Source of the DNA: Changchengzhania lutea
GTDB lineage: Bacteria; Bacteroidota; Bacteroidia; Flavobacteriales; Flavobacteriaceae
DNA length: 64,000 nucleotides
NCBI RefSeq assembly: GCF_006974145.1
Contig: NZ_CP039456.1
Location: 3,658,499 to 3,722,498 of the forward strand
Direction of reading: 5' to 3'
This document shows positions 17,922 to 27,539 of the stretch, piece after piece (positions within the stretch are counted from its first letter, which is position 1; the number at the start of each line of letters is the position of its first letter). A model generated the notes under the pieces. It saw only the letters and a program-made list of their open reading frames with translations. It had not been told where the DNA came from and did not search any database. Made by a program: the position numbers and the translations under genes.

Positions 17922-18992
17922 TTAGCATTTTACGTGATCCACTATGGCATGGGCAAAACTCTTTTTAACATGATATGGGATGCCATATTCTCTTGCAGTC
18001 TCAGCGACAATCTTTGTTAACTTTTTATAATGTACGTGATAAACATCGGGTAATACATGATGCTCAATTTGATGATTCAAGCCACCTATAAGCCAGAACA
18101 AAAATTTGCTCTTTGGTGCAAAATTAGTGGTGGTTATAAATTGATGTTTGTACCAATCGTCTGTCATCATGCCCTTTCCATCAGGAAGTGGAAATTCATT
18201 GTCTGGCATAATATGAGCAATTTGAAAAACAGTACTCACTAGCAGCCCCGTTACGGTATGCATGCATAAAAATGCCAATAAAATAACCCACCAAGATAAT
18301 GGCACTATAAGCATTGGAAGCACAAGTGCATACGAATAGTATAAAAGTTTCCATACTGTCATTTCTGCGAGTACTTTATTGTATTCATTTTTCCCATCTA
18401 AAAACCTCATGTCTTTATAGCGTTTTAAACGTACAAAATCTTTTGTAGTGATCCATGAAATTGTAGAGATACTATAAAAAAACCAGATATATATATGCTG
18501 AAATTGGTGTACCCAATAGTATTTGGCATGCGGTGAAAATCGCAGAAAGAATGGCGCATTTATATCATCGTCTGCCTCTTCTATATTCGTATACGTGTGG
18601 TGTAAAATATTATGTTGGATTTTCCAAACCACAGCGTTTGCTCCTATTAAATTAAATGAATATCCCAGAAAACGATTGACATTTTTATTTTTTGAATACG
18701 ATCCATGAATGGCATCGTGCATAACCCCCATACCTATGCCTGCCATCCCTAATCCGCTCATAGTATATGCTAGAAAAAGCATCCAGGTTTTAGTTACAAG
18801 CCCCAAAGACAGTGCCATGAGAGGAATGAAAAATAAACTAAGCATAATAACCGTTTTAACAACCATCGTAGCGTTCGCATGTCTACTTATCTTGTTAGAT
18901 TTAAAATAGGTATTGACTCTACTTCTAAGCGTTTTGGAAAAATCTCGATTTAAAGTTCTTGAAAATACAGGGTTATTTGTATTGCTACTCAT
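17922..18992 (-). CDS. Membrane fatty acid desaturase (acyl-lipid / front-end type)
   Basis: 356 residues with hydrophobic segments and three histidine boxes: HDAIHGS (~90), HNILHHTYTN (~127) and NHQIEHH near residue 310. The final QIEHH is typical of delta-5/delta-6 acyl-lipid desaturases and sphingolipid-type relatives. No N-terminal cytochrome b5 domain is present. It would introduce double bases into membrane lipid acyl chains, plausibly for cold adaptation; the adjacent cold-shock gene fits that theme but is transcribed separately. Regiospecificity cannot be assigned. Confidence 0.88.
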   Translation of the reverse strand: MSSNTNNPVFSRTLNRDFSKTLRSRVNTYFKSNKISRHANATMVVKTVIMLSLFFIPLMALSLGLVTKTWMLFLAYTMSGLGMAGIGMGVMHDAIHGSYSKNKNVNRFLGYSFNLIGANAVVWKIQHNILHHTYTNIEEADDDINAPFFLRFSPHAKYYWVHQFQHIYIWFFYSISTISWITTKDFVRLKRYKDMRFLDGKNEYNKVLAEMTVWKLLYYSYALVLPMLIVPLSWWVILLAFLCMHTVTGLLVSTVFQIAHIMPDNEFPLPDGKGMMTDDWYKHQFITTTNFAPKSKFLFWLIGGLNHQIEHHVLPDVYHVHYKKLTKIVAETAREYGIPYHVKKSFAHAIVDHVKC

Positions 18993-19375
18993 TTATCTTA
19001 ATATCATAACATATCTAATTGCAATTCTGTTCTATCGCTTAGAACATTCAAATTGTTTTTGATAATGGCGTAGTAAAAAATATTGATGATATAGAAAGTC
19101 TTTTTTTGGACATACCATTAAACCTATTATATAAGCTTTTACTCATAAAATGCCTAATGCACTACGACTTTTAAAGTATTTAAGAAAGCGAAGGATTGAT
19201 TAAAATTTGGGAGAAATTAAAAAAAGATAAGCTACTCGAATATTTCAAGCCAAAGGTAGTTTAAATTATCGGGGGTTCAACACAAAATATGTTAAAGTAT
19301 TGATTTTCAATTTCATATATTTTTAAAGCACTTAAAATAGCCCCATAATAATGATAAATTGAATTACAACATTTT
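18993..19375. other. Non-coding gap with a possible gene remnant
   Basis: 383 bases between two minus-strand genes. The only structure seen is a plus-strand open stretch ending at TAA 19262-19264, which reads GLIKIWEKLKKDKLLEYF and looks like a protein C-terminus. It has no start codon and I recognise no family. No promoter or clear hairpin was identified. Confidence 0.3.
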
Positions 19376-20320
19376 TTAAAAAGGTAATTGCGTGATATCC
19401 ACATTGCCACCCGAAATAATTAGACCCACTTTCTTATTTTTAAATAATTCTTTTTCTCTAATTATAGCCGCCAATACGATAGCACTTGAAGGTTCTACTA
19501 CAATTTTTAAGCGTTCGAAAATAAGTTTCATAGCATCCACAATTTCAACCTCTTCTACTCTGATGATATTATGAATATGTCTTTTAATAATTGGAAAATT
19601 AATACTGCCTAATTGCGTTCTTAATCCATCCGCAATGGTATTTGTAGTAACATTCGTTTCAATTTTTCCACTAATTAATGATCTGTAGGCATCATCCGCT
19701 TCAAAAGGTTCTGCACCAACAACTTCACAATTATGTCCAAAATAATGAGCGGCTAATGCCGTACCTGCAATTAATCCGCCACCCCCAACAGGCGAAATGA
19801 TAGCATCTAATTTTGGATAATCATTGAGCAATTCTATAGCGGCAGTACCTTGGCCATGTATAACATCAATGTCATTCGACGGATGGATAAATGTAGCTCC
19901 TGTCTGTTGTGAGATTAATTTAGATTCCCGTTCTCTAGATTCAAGTGTCGGTTCACATTCAGTAATTATCCCTTCATAACCTTTAACCGCATCTTTTTTT
20001 ACTTGGGGAGCATTATTGGGCATAACAATATAGGCAGTCACATTTAAACTTTTTGCGGCTAAAGACAAAGCTTGGGCAAAATTACCGGACGAATGCGTGA
20101 CGACACCACTGCCTCTTTGCTTGTCACTTAATTTTAAGATGGCATTTGTGGCTCCCCGCATTTTAAAAGCTCCCATTCTTTGAAAGTTTTCACACTTAAA
20201 ATACACATCAGCTCCTACCAAATTATTTATTTGTGATGAAGTAAGTACAGGTGTTTTATGGATGAATGGCGAAATTCTCTTATGTGTATCTATAAGTATT
20301 TGATTGTCTGAATATTGCAT
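19376..20320 (-). CDS. PLP-dependent threonine/serine dehydratase (racemase-like)
   Basis: 314 residues, fold-type II PLP enzyme. The PLP lysine is Lys53 in RMGAFKMRGA, the substrate loop is SSGNFAQALS and the phosphate-binding glycine loop is SPVGGGGLIAGTAL. It lacks the C-terminal ACT/regulatory domain of biosynthetic IlvA, so it fits catabolic threonine ammonia-lyase, serine racemase or 3-hydroxyaspartate ammonia-lyase. These cannot be separated by eye. It is apparently monocistronic. Confidence 0.85.
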   Translation of the reverse strand: MQYSDNQILIDTHKRISPFIHKTPVLTSSQINNLVGADVYFKCENFQRMGAFKMRGATNAILKLSDKQRGSGVVTHSSGNFAQALSLAAKSLNVTAYIVMPNNAPQVKKDAVKGYEGIITECEPTLESRERESKLISQQTGATFIHPSNDIDVIHGQGTAAIELLNDYPKLDAIISPVGGGGLIAGTALAAHYFGHNCEVVGAEPFEADDAYRSLISGKIETNVTTNTIADGLRTQLGSINFPIIKRHIHNIIRVEEVEIVDAMKLIFERLKIVVEPSSAIVLAAIIREKELFKNKKVGLIISGGNVDITQLPF

Positions 20321-20518
20321 AATTAGTGTTATTAGATTAGGAGTATGAGTTTCTAATTTACAATAATTCAGCCATTAAATTAAATATTACGTTTTTAATG
20401 AAATTCTGATATGTCGTTCATCTATTAATCGAAATAATCGGGTCTTAGGACTAACAATTTTGGTAACTTTTTAATGTGACTCTATTTTTATTAAACCCAA
20501 ATTTAAAATATATATACT

Positions 20519-20791
20519 ATGGATGCTAATTTATCAATATTCAATCAGATTAATAGTTTATCATATTGGTTCTTAACCGAAAGTAATTACAAAAGTTCTG
20601 TGATACTGGATGCAGAAAAAGACTCTTTCTTTGTAAATATCAAAAAGGGAAACCAGCCATTGTACGCACAACGCATTAGCAATTTCAGTAGGAAAAACAA
20701 GCGTTTCTTACAATTTGAGCTGGTAGCTATTGCAAATAGTTTACTTCATATAAAAGAAAAAGTGGAGGACAGGCAATTGGAGAGCGCCTAA
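20519..20791 (+). CDS. Small hypothetical protein
   Basis: 90 residues, hydrophilic, no signal peptide, membrane segment or cysteine motif. The sequence (NQINSLSYWFLTESNY, then VNIKKGNQPLYAQRIS) does not match a family I recognise. An alpha-beta pattern ending in a charged helix (LLHIKEKVEDRQLES) looks like a real folded protein. It stands alone on the plus strand between two minus-strand genes; no exact promoter match was seen. Codon use resembles its neighbours. Confidence 0.55.
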   Translation: MDANLSIFNQINSLSYWFLTESNYKSSVILDAEKDSFFVNIKKGNQPLYAQRISNFSRKNKRFLQFELVAIANSLLHIKEKVEDRQLESA

Positions 20792-20840
20792 TTAAATGGT
20801 AAGATTTAACTAATTACTTAGTTTAATATTAACTTTCGCT

Positions 20841-21890
20841 CTATTTTTTAAGTATTGAATCTATGCCCGAGATCCAATCCTCGATATTTGTAATTTTGGT
20901 ATCCATAGGAAAACTGCCGTTTCCGTAGGGTTGATAAACATTGGGATTAGTTACAGAGAAGAATCCAACGGTAGGGGTTTGCGATGCACTAGCCAAATGC
21001 ATCACGCCGTTGTCTGCAGCAATAAAAATGGACGTATTATGAATAATTGCCCCCATTTCCCTAATGTCTTTACTATAAAAATGTGGTGCCTTAAAACCAA
21101 TTTTTGAAATATTTTCAATAGGCAACATTTCTATTATAGTGTATTCCGGATACTCTTCTAACAGTCGATTATAAAAGGTTTCCCACCAATCTTCAGAATA
21201 GCATTTTTTTCCAGTGGCATTCGTATAAATACATATAATTGGTTTACCATTATCAACAATCCCTTTTAACAGCTGCTTCCCCTTTTCTATTTCTGAAGGA
21301 CTTAATTTAATATCTAATAAGGGCACATTACTATTATTTTCAGGAAATCCAAGTTGTTTTAAATAATGCCTTAAATTGTAAACAGGATACTTCGAGATAT
21401 GTTTACAATCTTCATATTTACTTTTAATTTCTTCATTGACATCACCAAAGACTTTATACTTTGCCTTAGCCAATTGTGTAGATAATCTACCCGAAGATGA
21501 ATTTTTATCGCCATTAATAACCAAGTCATACTTCTTTCTTTTCAACTTAACCCAACACCAACCATAATCTAATAGGTGACTAAAGGCTTTTTTGGGCAGT
21601 TGAATAATGTTTTCAACCTGCTCATAATTTTCAAAAACAGGGTATGCTACCCCGCCTTTAACAAATAAATCGATTTTGCAATCTGGAAAGGTATGTATAA
21701 CCTCTTGCACTAAAGGTGTTAATAATAGCTGGTTACCTAAACGATGGTTTGGTCTACTAATAAGTATCTTTTTTATTTTAGGCTTATTTTTTAAATCAAT
21801 CGTAGGGTTTGTATAGGATTGTCCAATGTTTTTGGTCAGTGAATTCATCACCTTCCGCCTTACATGATTGATTCTTTTTTTGATACTCAT
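20841..21890 (-). CDS. Glycosyltransferase family 9 (heptosyltransferase-like)
   Basis: 349 residues. The N-terminal KKILISRPNHRLGNQLLLTP and the C-terminal AADNGVMHLASASQTPTVGFF are the two diagnostic GT9 segments, the latter with the ADP-sugar-contacting Asp. GT9 enzymes transfer heptose or similar residues to lipopolysaccharide core at the inner face of the cytoplasmic membrane. A TAATTTTG promoter element sits at 21931-21924. It is not clustered with other LPS genes here. Confidence 0.85.
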   Translation of the reverse strand: MSIKKRINHVRRKVMNSLTKNIGQSYTNPTIDLKNKPKIKKILISRPNHRLGNQLLLTPLVQEVIHTFPDCKIDLFVKGGVAYPVFENYEQVENIIQLPKKAFSHLLDYGWCWVKLKRKKYDLVINGDKNSSSGRLSTQLAKAKYKVFGDVNEEIKSKYEDCKHISKYPVYNLRHYLKQLGFPENNSNVPLLDIKLSPSEIEKGKQLLKGIVDNGKPIICIYTNATGKKCYSEDWWETFYNRLLEEYPEYTIIEMLPIENISKIGFKAPHFYSKDIREMGAIIHNTSIFIAADNGVMHLASASQTPTVGFFSVTNPNVYQPYGNGSFPMDTKITNIEDWISGIDSILKK

Positions 21891-21923
21891 TTCACCAATT
21901 AGGTTTTAAAAATATAAACGCGC

Positions 21924-21931
21924 CAAAATTA
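21924..21931 (-). promoter_or_regulatory. TAnnTTTG promoter of the GT9 gene
   Basis: The minus strand reads TAATTTTG, 34 bases before the ATG at 21890. Confidence 0.4.
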
Positions 21932-22086
21932 CAATAATGGTTAAGACTAGCCAAATACATTAGGGAATTGGAGACGACAGATTGTCGTTTTGCCTTTGTT
22001 TAAATAATACGTTGAATACCAAGTTATTAAAATCGTTCACTAAGGTGAAAGCCATTGCGCTGACTATCAAATATTTTACAGCCCTT

Positions 22087-23001
22087 TTAACGTCCAATAA
22101 AACGAATTCTAAATTTCTTTTTTGAAGTTATAAAATAGACCCCTGTTAACAGTACAGCAGCGGCAATAATGGTTTGGACATTTAATTGTTCATCTAAAAT
22201 AAACCAGCCTAAAAATATTGCAATTACCGGGTTTACATAAGCCGATGTTGAAACTTTTTCTGTAGAAACCGTTTTTAACAAATAATTAAATGCCGTAAAC
22301 GCGACGATACTACCAAAAATGATTAATAGTCCTAGAGACCATTGTACGGATGCACTCCATTGTAACGGTGAAATCCAATCTTCTCCCAAAAACAAACTTG
22401 TTATTGCTAATAGTAAACCTGCACTAATCATTTGATAGCCCGTGCTCACTAAAAAGTTAGCAGGTAAATCGGCCTTGGATACAAATACACTGGCATAACT
22501 CCAACTCAATACACAGGTTAGAATCATGAACATGCCCAAGAGGCTGCCTTCATCTGACACCAATTCTTTTTGGCTCACTAATAGGTACATCCCTACAACG
22601 CCAAGTATAATGCCAATGATGGACTTTTGCTGAATTTTTTTTCCGTCGATTAATCGCATTAATAATAACACGAATAGAGGTTGGGTAGATGCTTCCAATG
22701 CCGCAAAACCACTATCTACGTACTTAAGTGCCCAAATAAAAACACCATTGCCATACACCAGAAATAAAAATCCTGCGATGGTGCAATTGATGAGTTGCTT
22801 TCTGCTAATTTTTAAAGAGCGCTTTAAAAACTTAGCAATAATGAATATAAGCATACCGGCCGAAGTAAAACGAATGGTGGCAACGAAAAACGGTGGGATT
22901 TCGGTAACTGCAATTTTATTAAGCAAATAGGTGGAGCCCCAAATAACATATATGGCAAAGAATGCCAAAATAATGAGAATCGTTTTACGAGGTAAACTCA
23001 T
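22087..23001 (-). CDS. EamA-family (DMT) transporter
   Basis: 304 residues with ten hydrophobic segments arranged as two EamA repeats. The N-terminal FFAIYVIWGSTYLLNKIAV and the conserved ALKYVDSGFAALEAS of repeat one are visible; repeat two ends with YVNPVIAIFLGWFILDE. It is an inner-membrane drug/metabolite exporter of the RhtA/YdcZ type; the substrate is unknown. The C-terminus is strongly basic (KKKFRIRF), fitting the positive-inside rule. Confidence 0.88.
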   Translation of the reverse strand: MSLPRKTILIILAFFAIYVIWGSTYLLNKIAVTEIPPFFVATIRFTSAGMLIFIIAKFLKRSLKISRKQLINCTIAGFLFLVYGNGVFIWALKYVDSGFAALEASTQPLFVLLLMRLIDGKKIQQKSIIGIILGVVGMYLLVSQKELVSDEGSLLGMFMILTCVLSWSYASVFVSKADLPANFLVSTGYQMISAGLLLAITSLFLGEDWISPLQWSASVQWSLGLLIIFGSIVAFTAFNYLLKTVSTEKVSTSAYVNPVIAIFLGWFILDEQLNVQTIIAAAVLLTGVYFITSKKKFRIRFIGR

Positions 23002-23062
23002 ATATTTATATTCAAGACATTAAATTGCCATAAAACACACTAAATCAATATGTTGAAAGTGT

Positions 23063-23515
23063 TTATATTTTTTTTACGCGAACGGCATTCATGCCTTTTT
23101 GTCCACGCTCTAACTCGTAAGTTACTTTATCGTTTTCTTCGATATCTTCCAATAAGCCGCTTACGTGTACGAAATATTTTTCTTGATTTATGCTGTCAAG
23201 AATAAATCCAAACCCTTTTGAATGATCGAAAAAAGAAACTTTTCCTTCTTTGTTTGCAGGCTCTTCTTCTTCTCTATCTTCTTTTTTAGGAATACCCAAT
23301 TCAATACTTTCAGCCTCTACTTTTTCACGCATAGCAGGATCTGGCGGCGTATCTGTTAGATTCCCGTTAAAATCTACGTAGGCAAATTGAATCCCTTGTG
23401 GGTTTTCTTTTGCTTCAGCTTTACGGGCGTCTTTTTTCTTTTGCTTGTCCTCTCTTTTCTTTAAGCGTTTTTTTTCTTTTTCAATCTTATTAAATGTTAC
23501 TTGAGATTTTGCCAT
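23063..23515 (-). CDS. Cold-shock domain protein with basic N-terminal extension
   Basis: 150 residues. Residues 1-~40 are almost entirely Lys, Arg and Glu, a charged helix likely to bind nucleic acid. A ~45-residue linker follows, then a C-terminal cold-shock domain (GKVSFFDHSKGFGFILDS with RNP1, then YFVHVSG). This layout is frequent in Bacteroidota and differs from the plain CspA-like protein at 17616-17807. It presumably acts as an RNA chaperone. The family is clear, the target unknown. Confidence 0.88.
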   Translation of the reverse strand: MAKSQVTFNKIEKEKKRLKKREDKQKKKDARKAEAKENPQGIQFAYVDFNGNLTDTPPDPAMREKVEAESIELGIPKKEDREEEEPANKEGKVSFFDHSKGFGFILDSINQEKYFVHVSGLLEDIEENDKVTYELERGQKGMNAVRVKKI

Positions 23516-23693
23516 TGTTTATATAATGTGGTTTAAAATTTAAAGGTTTAACTTTTAAAATAACTGCTCATGCGCATCACATTTCAAAAATGAAAATGGC
23601 ATAATTATTCTATAAAGGATAAATGTACGTAAAGGTACATTATATTTTAAGGATGTTATAATTATATGTTACGTAATTTAATTTTTGATTTTT

Positions 23694-25247
23694 TTAATCT
23701 TCTGGTGGATAGCCATGGATGGTCTCAAAAATAGCATCAAAATTAGACCGCAGATGTGCGTTAAGCTTTTTCCGGTAATCGCCTTTTAACCATTCTACAA
23801 AGTTAAATGTACTTTTACTAATACATTTGGTATAACGTTGAATTCTGAAATCTATATCATCACCAAGTTTTTTGGCAAGGGCTAAGGCATCATATACATC
23901 TTCACTATTTTCAGAGCAAATATATGCGTGTTGCGCGATTGAACGCTCTAAAACCACCTTTGATGATTCGCCATCCCTGATAGATTGTACGTAAGTTTTC
24001 TGAACATCAAAATGGACGTCCTTAGATTTTGAAAATTCAGCACGCAATTCATCAGGCATTTCATACCTGAAATTACTTTCTAATTCCTCATCACTAAGAA
24101 GCGCATCTAAATAGTAGTTTGGCGATCTGAATATACGTTGCCAATCTAGATCATCTCCCCACGGACCGAAGCGGTGAAAATTATTTCCTAAGTCAATAAC
24201 ACTAAACGTCTTTTTATTTTCCAATACACGCGACCCACGACCAATCATTTGGTAATACAAAGTCAATGATTTGGTTGCTCTATTTAAAATGATACTATCC
24301 ACGGTCGGTTCATCAAAACCAGTCGTCAAAATACTTACTGATGTTAAAATGGCATCAGGTGTTTTTTTAAACCACTTTAGGATTAAAGCACGTTCCTTTT
24401 TTGTATTCGTATTATCTAAGTGAGCAATTGGGTATCCCGCGGCCCTAAAGGTGTCATAGACATGTAAAGACGTATTTATACCATTATTGAAAATTAATAC
24501 TTTCTTTCCTTTGGCACGTTCTTCATAAGCCTGTAATAGCTTGGTAAGCATGTCATTATCTGTATACAGATCCTCTGAAGATTTAACAGTGTAATCCCCA
24601 TTCGCCCCTACTACTAAAGAGGTTAAGCCTACATTATAGCTAAACATTTCAGCCCGGGCCAAAAAGCCATTTTCTATTAGAGATTCTATCGTTTCACCAA
24701 CTATTAATTCATCATAATTATCAGTCATTGGTAGTTCCATACTAGAACTTAAAGGCGTTGCTGTAACGCCTAAAATAAAGGATTGACTAAAGAATTTAAA
24801 AAGTTTGGTAAAGGAGTTATAGTGGGCTTCATCGATAATCACCAAACCAATATCCGATATATCTAATTTATCATCATTTAACCGATTATTCAAGGTCTCG
24901 ACCATAGCCACAAAACAGCTATAATCCGATTGATCACCAAGGTCTGCTTTACTATCTATCACCTTATTGTCAACACCGAACTCGGTAAGCATTTTAGAGG
25001 TTTGTTTACACAGTTCTATCCGGTGCGTCATGACTAACACCTTTTTTTTGTGGTGCTTAAGGTATTGTCTTACAATTTCAGAAAAGATAACGGTTTTCCC
25101 GCCACCAGTCGGTAACTGATAGAGTAAATGATAGTCGTCTGGCGACTCTTCAAAGCTTTTAAAAATTTTATCTATAGCCCCTTTTTGATAGCTATATAAA
25201 TTTTTACCAACGTTTCTTTCTTCTAATTCTGTTTTGGATATGGACAT
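23694..25247 (-). CDS. SF2 DEAD/DEAH helicase (RAD25/SSL2-like)
   Basis: 517 residues. Walker A is LPTGGGKTVIFSEI (~45-58), motif II is IIDEAHYNSF, motif III SAT-like VTATPL, and motif VI QMIGRGSRVL. The arrangement matches UvsW/SSL2-like DNA helicases related to restriction-enzyme motor subunits. A C-terminal ~130-residue region has no assignment. No methylase or nuclease lies adjacent, so it is not part of a visible restriction or defence system. A TATTTTTG promoter (25275-25268) fits the chosen ATG at 25247. Confidence 0.85.
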   Translation of the reverse strand: MSISKTELEERNVGKNLYSYQKGAIDKIFKSFEESPDDYHLLYQLPTGGGKTVIFSEIVRQYLKHHKKKVLVMTHRIELCKQTSKMLTEFGVDNKVIDSKADLGDQSDYSCFVAMVETLNNRLNDDKLDISDIGLVIIDEAHYNSFTKLFKFFSQSFILGVTATPLSSSMELPMTDNYDELIVGETIESLIENGFLARAEMFSYNVGLTSLVVGANGDYTVKSSEDLYTDNDMLTKLLQAYEERAKGKKVLIFNNGINTSLHVYDTFRAAGYPIAHLDNTNTKKERALILKWFKKTPDAILTSVSILTTGFDEPTVDSIILNRATKSLTLYYQMIGRGSRVLENKKTFSVIDLGNNFHRFGPWGDDLDWQRIFRSPNYYLDALLSDEELESNFRYEMPDELRAEFSKSKDVHFDVQKTYVQSIRDGESSKVVLERSIAQHAYICSENSEDVYDALALAKKLGDDIDFRIQRYTKCISKSTFNFVEWLKGDYRKKLNAHLRSNFDAIFETIHGYPPED

Positions 25248-25267
25248 GCATCAAACTTTGTAGCGTG

Positions 25268-25275
25268 CAAAAATA
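25268..25275 (-). promoter_or_regulatory. TAnnTTTG promoter of the SF2 helicase
   Basis: The minus strand reads TATTTTTG, 21 bases before the ATG at 25247. Confidence 0.45.
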
Positions 25276-25433
25276 ACACCTTTAAAGCGTTTATCAAGAC
25301 TGTTTGGAAGGAAAATTATAAATGAATTTAAATTTTATCAAAGAAATAATAAATTTTGTTTCTAAATCCCTATAATCTTTCAATTATGATGAACAATTTA
25401 TACATTTACATCTTATAGAAAAACTTATAAGAC

Positions 25434-26444
25434 ATGCAAAATAATAATCATTTTGATGAACAAAAACATCTAGCTAACAGCAATCGATATGATTCCATGT
25501 CCTACAGACGGTGTGGAAAAAGCGGTGTCTTGCTACCTGCAATCTCCTTGGGATTATGGCATAATTTCGGATTTGTGGACAAACTGGAAAATGGCACGAA
25601 TATTATAAAAACGGCATTCGATTTGGGAATAACCCATTTTGATCTAGCCAACAATTATGGCCCGCCTCCCGGATCTGCCGAAGAAAATTTTGGTAAAATT
25701 CTAAAAGCTAATTTTAAATCGTATAGAGATGAACTGTTTATTGCGACCAAAGCTGGCTATGGGATGTGGGATGGTCCTTATGGTGATTTCGGCTCTAGAA
25801 AATATTTAATATCTAGTTTAGATCAGAGTTTAAAACGCTTGGGCTTGGACTATGTAGATGTGTTTTATCACCACAGACCAGACCCTGATACACCTCTTGA
25901 AGAAACTATGAGTGCCCTTGCCGATATTGTAAGACAAGGGAAAGCATTATATGTGGGGGTTTCTAATTATCAACCTAAAGAAACTGAGCAAGCCGCTAAA
26001 ATTTTAAAGGATTTAAAAGTTCCTTTTATTTTACATCAAGCCCGATATTCTATGTTTGATCGTTGGGCGGAAGATGGTCTTTTAAACACGTTAGAAGATA
26101 ACGGAGTTGGATGTATCGCTTTTTCTCCATTGGAACAAGGCCTGTTAACGGATAAATATTTAAATGGCATTCCTAAAAACTCACGTGCGGGTGGTGATTC
26201 GGTTTTCTTAAATGCGGATAACGTAAACAGTAATATTGAGAAAGTCAAGACATTGAATGCTATTGCTGAGACACGAGGACAAAAATTGTCTCAAATGGCT
26301 ATTGCTTGGCTATTAAGACAAGCTCAAATAACATCGGTTTTAGTTGGGGCGAGTTCCTCAAATCAATTAAAGCAAAATGTAAAATCCTTGGATAATCTGA
26401 AATTTTCTGATGAAGAAGTTAAAAATATTGAATCTATAATTTAG
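25434..26444 (+). CDS. Aldo/keto reductase, YghZ-like
   Basis: 336 residues, TIM-barrel NADPH oxidoreductase. Opening YRRCGKSGVLLPAISLGLW, catalytic Asp and Tyr in FDLANNYGPPPGSAEENFG, the Lys in ATKAGYGMWDGPYGDFGSRK, and the His in YHHRPDPDTP follow the YghZ (L-glyceraldehyde-3-phosphate reductase / methylglyoxal reductase) branch. It is cytosolic. It is convergent with the next gene, their ends 6 bases apart, and has no operon partner. Confidence 0.9.
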   Translation: MQNNNHFDEQKHLANSNRYDSMSYRRCGKSGVLLPAISLGLWHNFGFVDKLENGTNIIKTAFDLGITHFDLANNYGPPPGSAEENFGKILKANFKSYRDELFIATKAGYGMWDGPYGDFGSRKYLISSLDQSLKRLGLDYVDVFYHHRPDPDTPLEETMSALADIVRQGKALYVGVSNYQPKETEQAAKILKDLKVPFILHQARYSMFDRWAEDGLLNTLEDNGVGCIAFSPLEQGLLTDKYLNGIPKNSRAGGDSVFLNADNVNSNIEKVKTLNAIAETRGQKLSQMAIAWLLRQAQITSVLVGASSSNQLKQNVKSLDNLKFSDEEVKNIESII

Positions 26445-26450
26445 AAACAA

Positions 26451-27122
26451 TTACTCTTTAACCACTATAATCGTCGCTTTTACACCAGCTGATAAATTCC
26501 ATTGATTTGCCGCCAGGACAATGCCTTTATCGTCAATAACCTGAAATTCGGCTGTATTGGGTAGCGAGTACCCTTCGTTGAGGGCCAAAAAGTCTATTTT
26601 GTTGAATCCATCCAGTAAGGTTAATTTAACCGATTTATAACCATTAGTCAACAAAATACGGGGTTGAATCGTTTCATCATTAACCAAAATACTTATGATA
26701 TCGCCATCTTCTAAACCAAAATCACGAAACAGCAACCGCACATATTCTGATTTACTTTTAAAATCACCAAAATACTGATCTGTTTTACTGCCTTTTGAAC
26801 CTAAGCCGGCTTCAACTTCTATATTCTTGGTTTGTTTATTTAACCGACCCTCGTACTGTTCACCAGGATTTCCAAAAGTTTCGCCAAACATTGAGAATTC
26901 TTTCTTTGGCGTTTCCATATTGGTAGACACTCTGGGCACGCTCAATCCATTTAACTTATTAGAGTTAGTTTTTGGACTAGCGGGCAACAGGACATTCACA
27001 CTTGCAGAATCTTTTTTGCTTTCTACTGCGGGAATTATTATAGATTTTTTTTCGTTATCAATCTGTCCATAGCCTGAAAGGGCTAAAAATGAAAGTATAA
27101 ATAAAAGAAAAAAACGCTTCAT
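26451..27122 (-). CDS. Secreted protein of unknown function
   Basis: 223 residues. A clear signal peptide (FFLLFILSFLALSGYGQ, cleavage after ~19) is followed by a low-complexity linker and, from residue ~90, a beta-rich region (DIISILVNDETIQPRILLTNG, YKSVKLTLLDGFN). I do not recognise a named domain. The repeated short strands suggest an immunoglobulin-like or jelly-roll fold facing the periplasm. Monocistronic; function unknown. Confidence 0.7.
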   Translation of the reverse strand: MKRFFLLFILSFLALSGYGQIDNEKKSIIIPAVESKKDSASVNVLLPASPKTNSNKLNGLSVPRVSTNMETPKKEFSMFGETFGNPGEQYEGRLNKQTKNIEVEAGLGSKGSKTDQYFGDFKSKSEYVRLLFRDFGLEDGDIISILVNDETIQPRILLTNGYKSVKLTLLDGFNKIDFLALNEGYSLPNTAEFQVIDDKGIVLAANQWNLSAGVKATIIVVKE

Positions 27123-27341
27123 TAGACTAATACATTATTATTCACAATGGCTTGAAAGTTTAAGCAAATCCATGCCAAAGATATTCGTTTATATGACATA
27201 GTCCTTTGAATATGTCCTTTTTTAGAAAATCAAAAACCGTACCTAAGTAAAAAATCAATACCTAATTCTCTACTTTTTAGTCGTCAATATGTTAAAATTT
27301 GTTAATATATTACTATGTTATACAAAGTACTGTAACATTTT

Positions 27342-27349
27342 TAAGTTTG
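27342..27349 (+). promoter_or_regulatory. TAnnTTTG promoter for the micro-gene cluster
   Basis: TAAGTTTG, an exact consensus match, 41 bases before the first micro-gene ATG. No further TAnnTTTG match lies between the first and second micro-genes, so the second would depend on read-through. Confidence 0.45.
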
Positions 27350-27390
27350 TGTCGTCTATCTAGTATAAATCAATTAAAAAAACATCAATT

Positions 27391-27477
27391 ATGAGAACTT
27401 TAAACACCAATCAATTAACTGGAACTTTATCATCAACCAAAAGTAACGAATGGAACAGTAAAAGACGTTACAGATAA
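27391..27477 (+). CDS. 28-residue micro-gene, copy 1
   Basis: ATG to TAA, 28 codons. The peptide starts MRTLNTNQLTGTLSS and ends NEWNSKRRYR: polar first half, strongly basic tail, no hydrophobic segment. It is repeated at 27540-27626 with identical amino acids; the two DNA copies differ at two bases, both synonymous third positions (Thr3 ACT/ACA, Asn7 AAT/AAC). That pattern is what selection on the peptide would leave. The last sense codon and stop form the loop of a 12-bp hairpin (27460-27489). I recognise no family and propose no function. Confidence 0.6.
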   Translation: MRTLNTNQLTGTLSSTKSNEWNSKRRYR

Positions 27478-27490
27478 GTAGCGTCTTTTT
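27460..27490 (+). terminator. Terminator-like hairpin with stop codon in its loop, copy 1
   Basis: AAAAGACGTTAC (27460-27471) pairs with GTAGCGTCTTTT (27478-27489) over 12 positions with one G-U pair. The 6-base loop AGATAA is exactly the last Arg codon plus the stop. A T tract ends the right arm, as in an intrinsic terminator. A ribosome at the stop codon would melt this hairpin. Confidence 0.6.
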
Positions 27491-27539
27491 AAAACAAATC
27501 ATCCATCAAACAATCAATCAACTAAAACCAACAGAAATC

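Noticed and set aside
23694-25247. Restriction-modification or defence island around the SF2 helicase
   Set aside because: Neighbours are a cold-shock protein and an aldo/keto reductase; no methylase, nuclease or other defence gene is linked.
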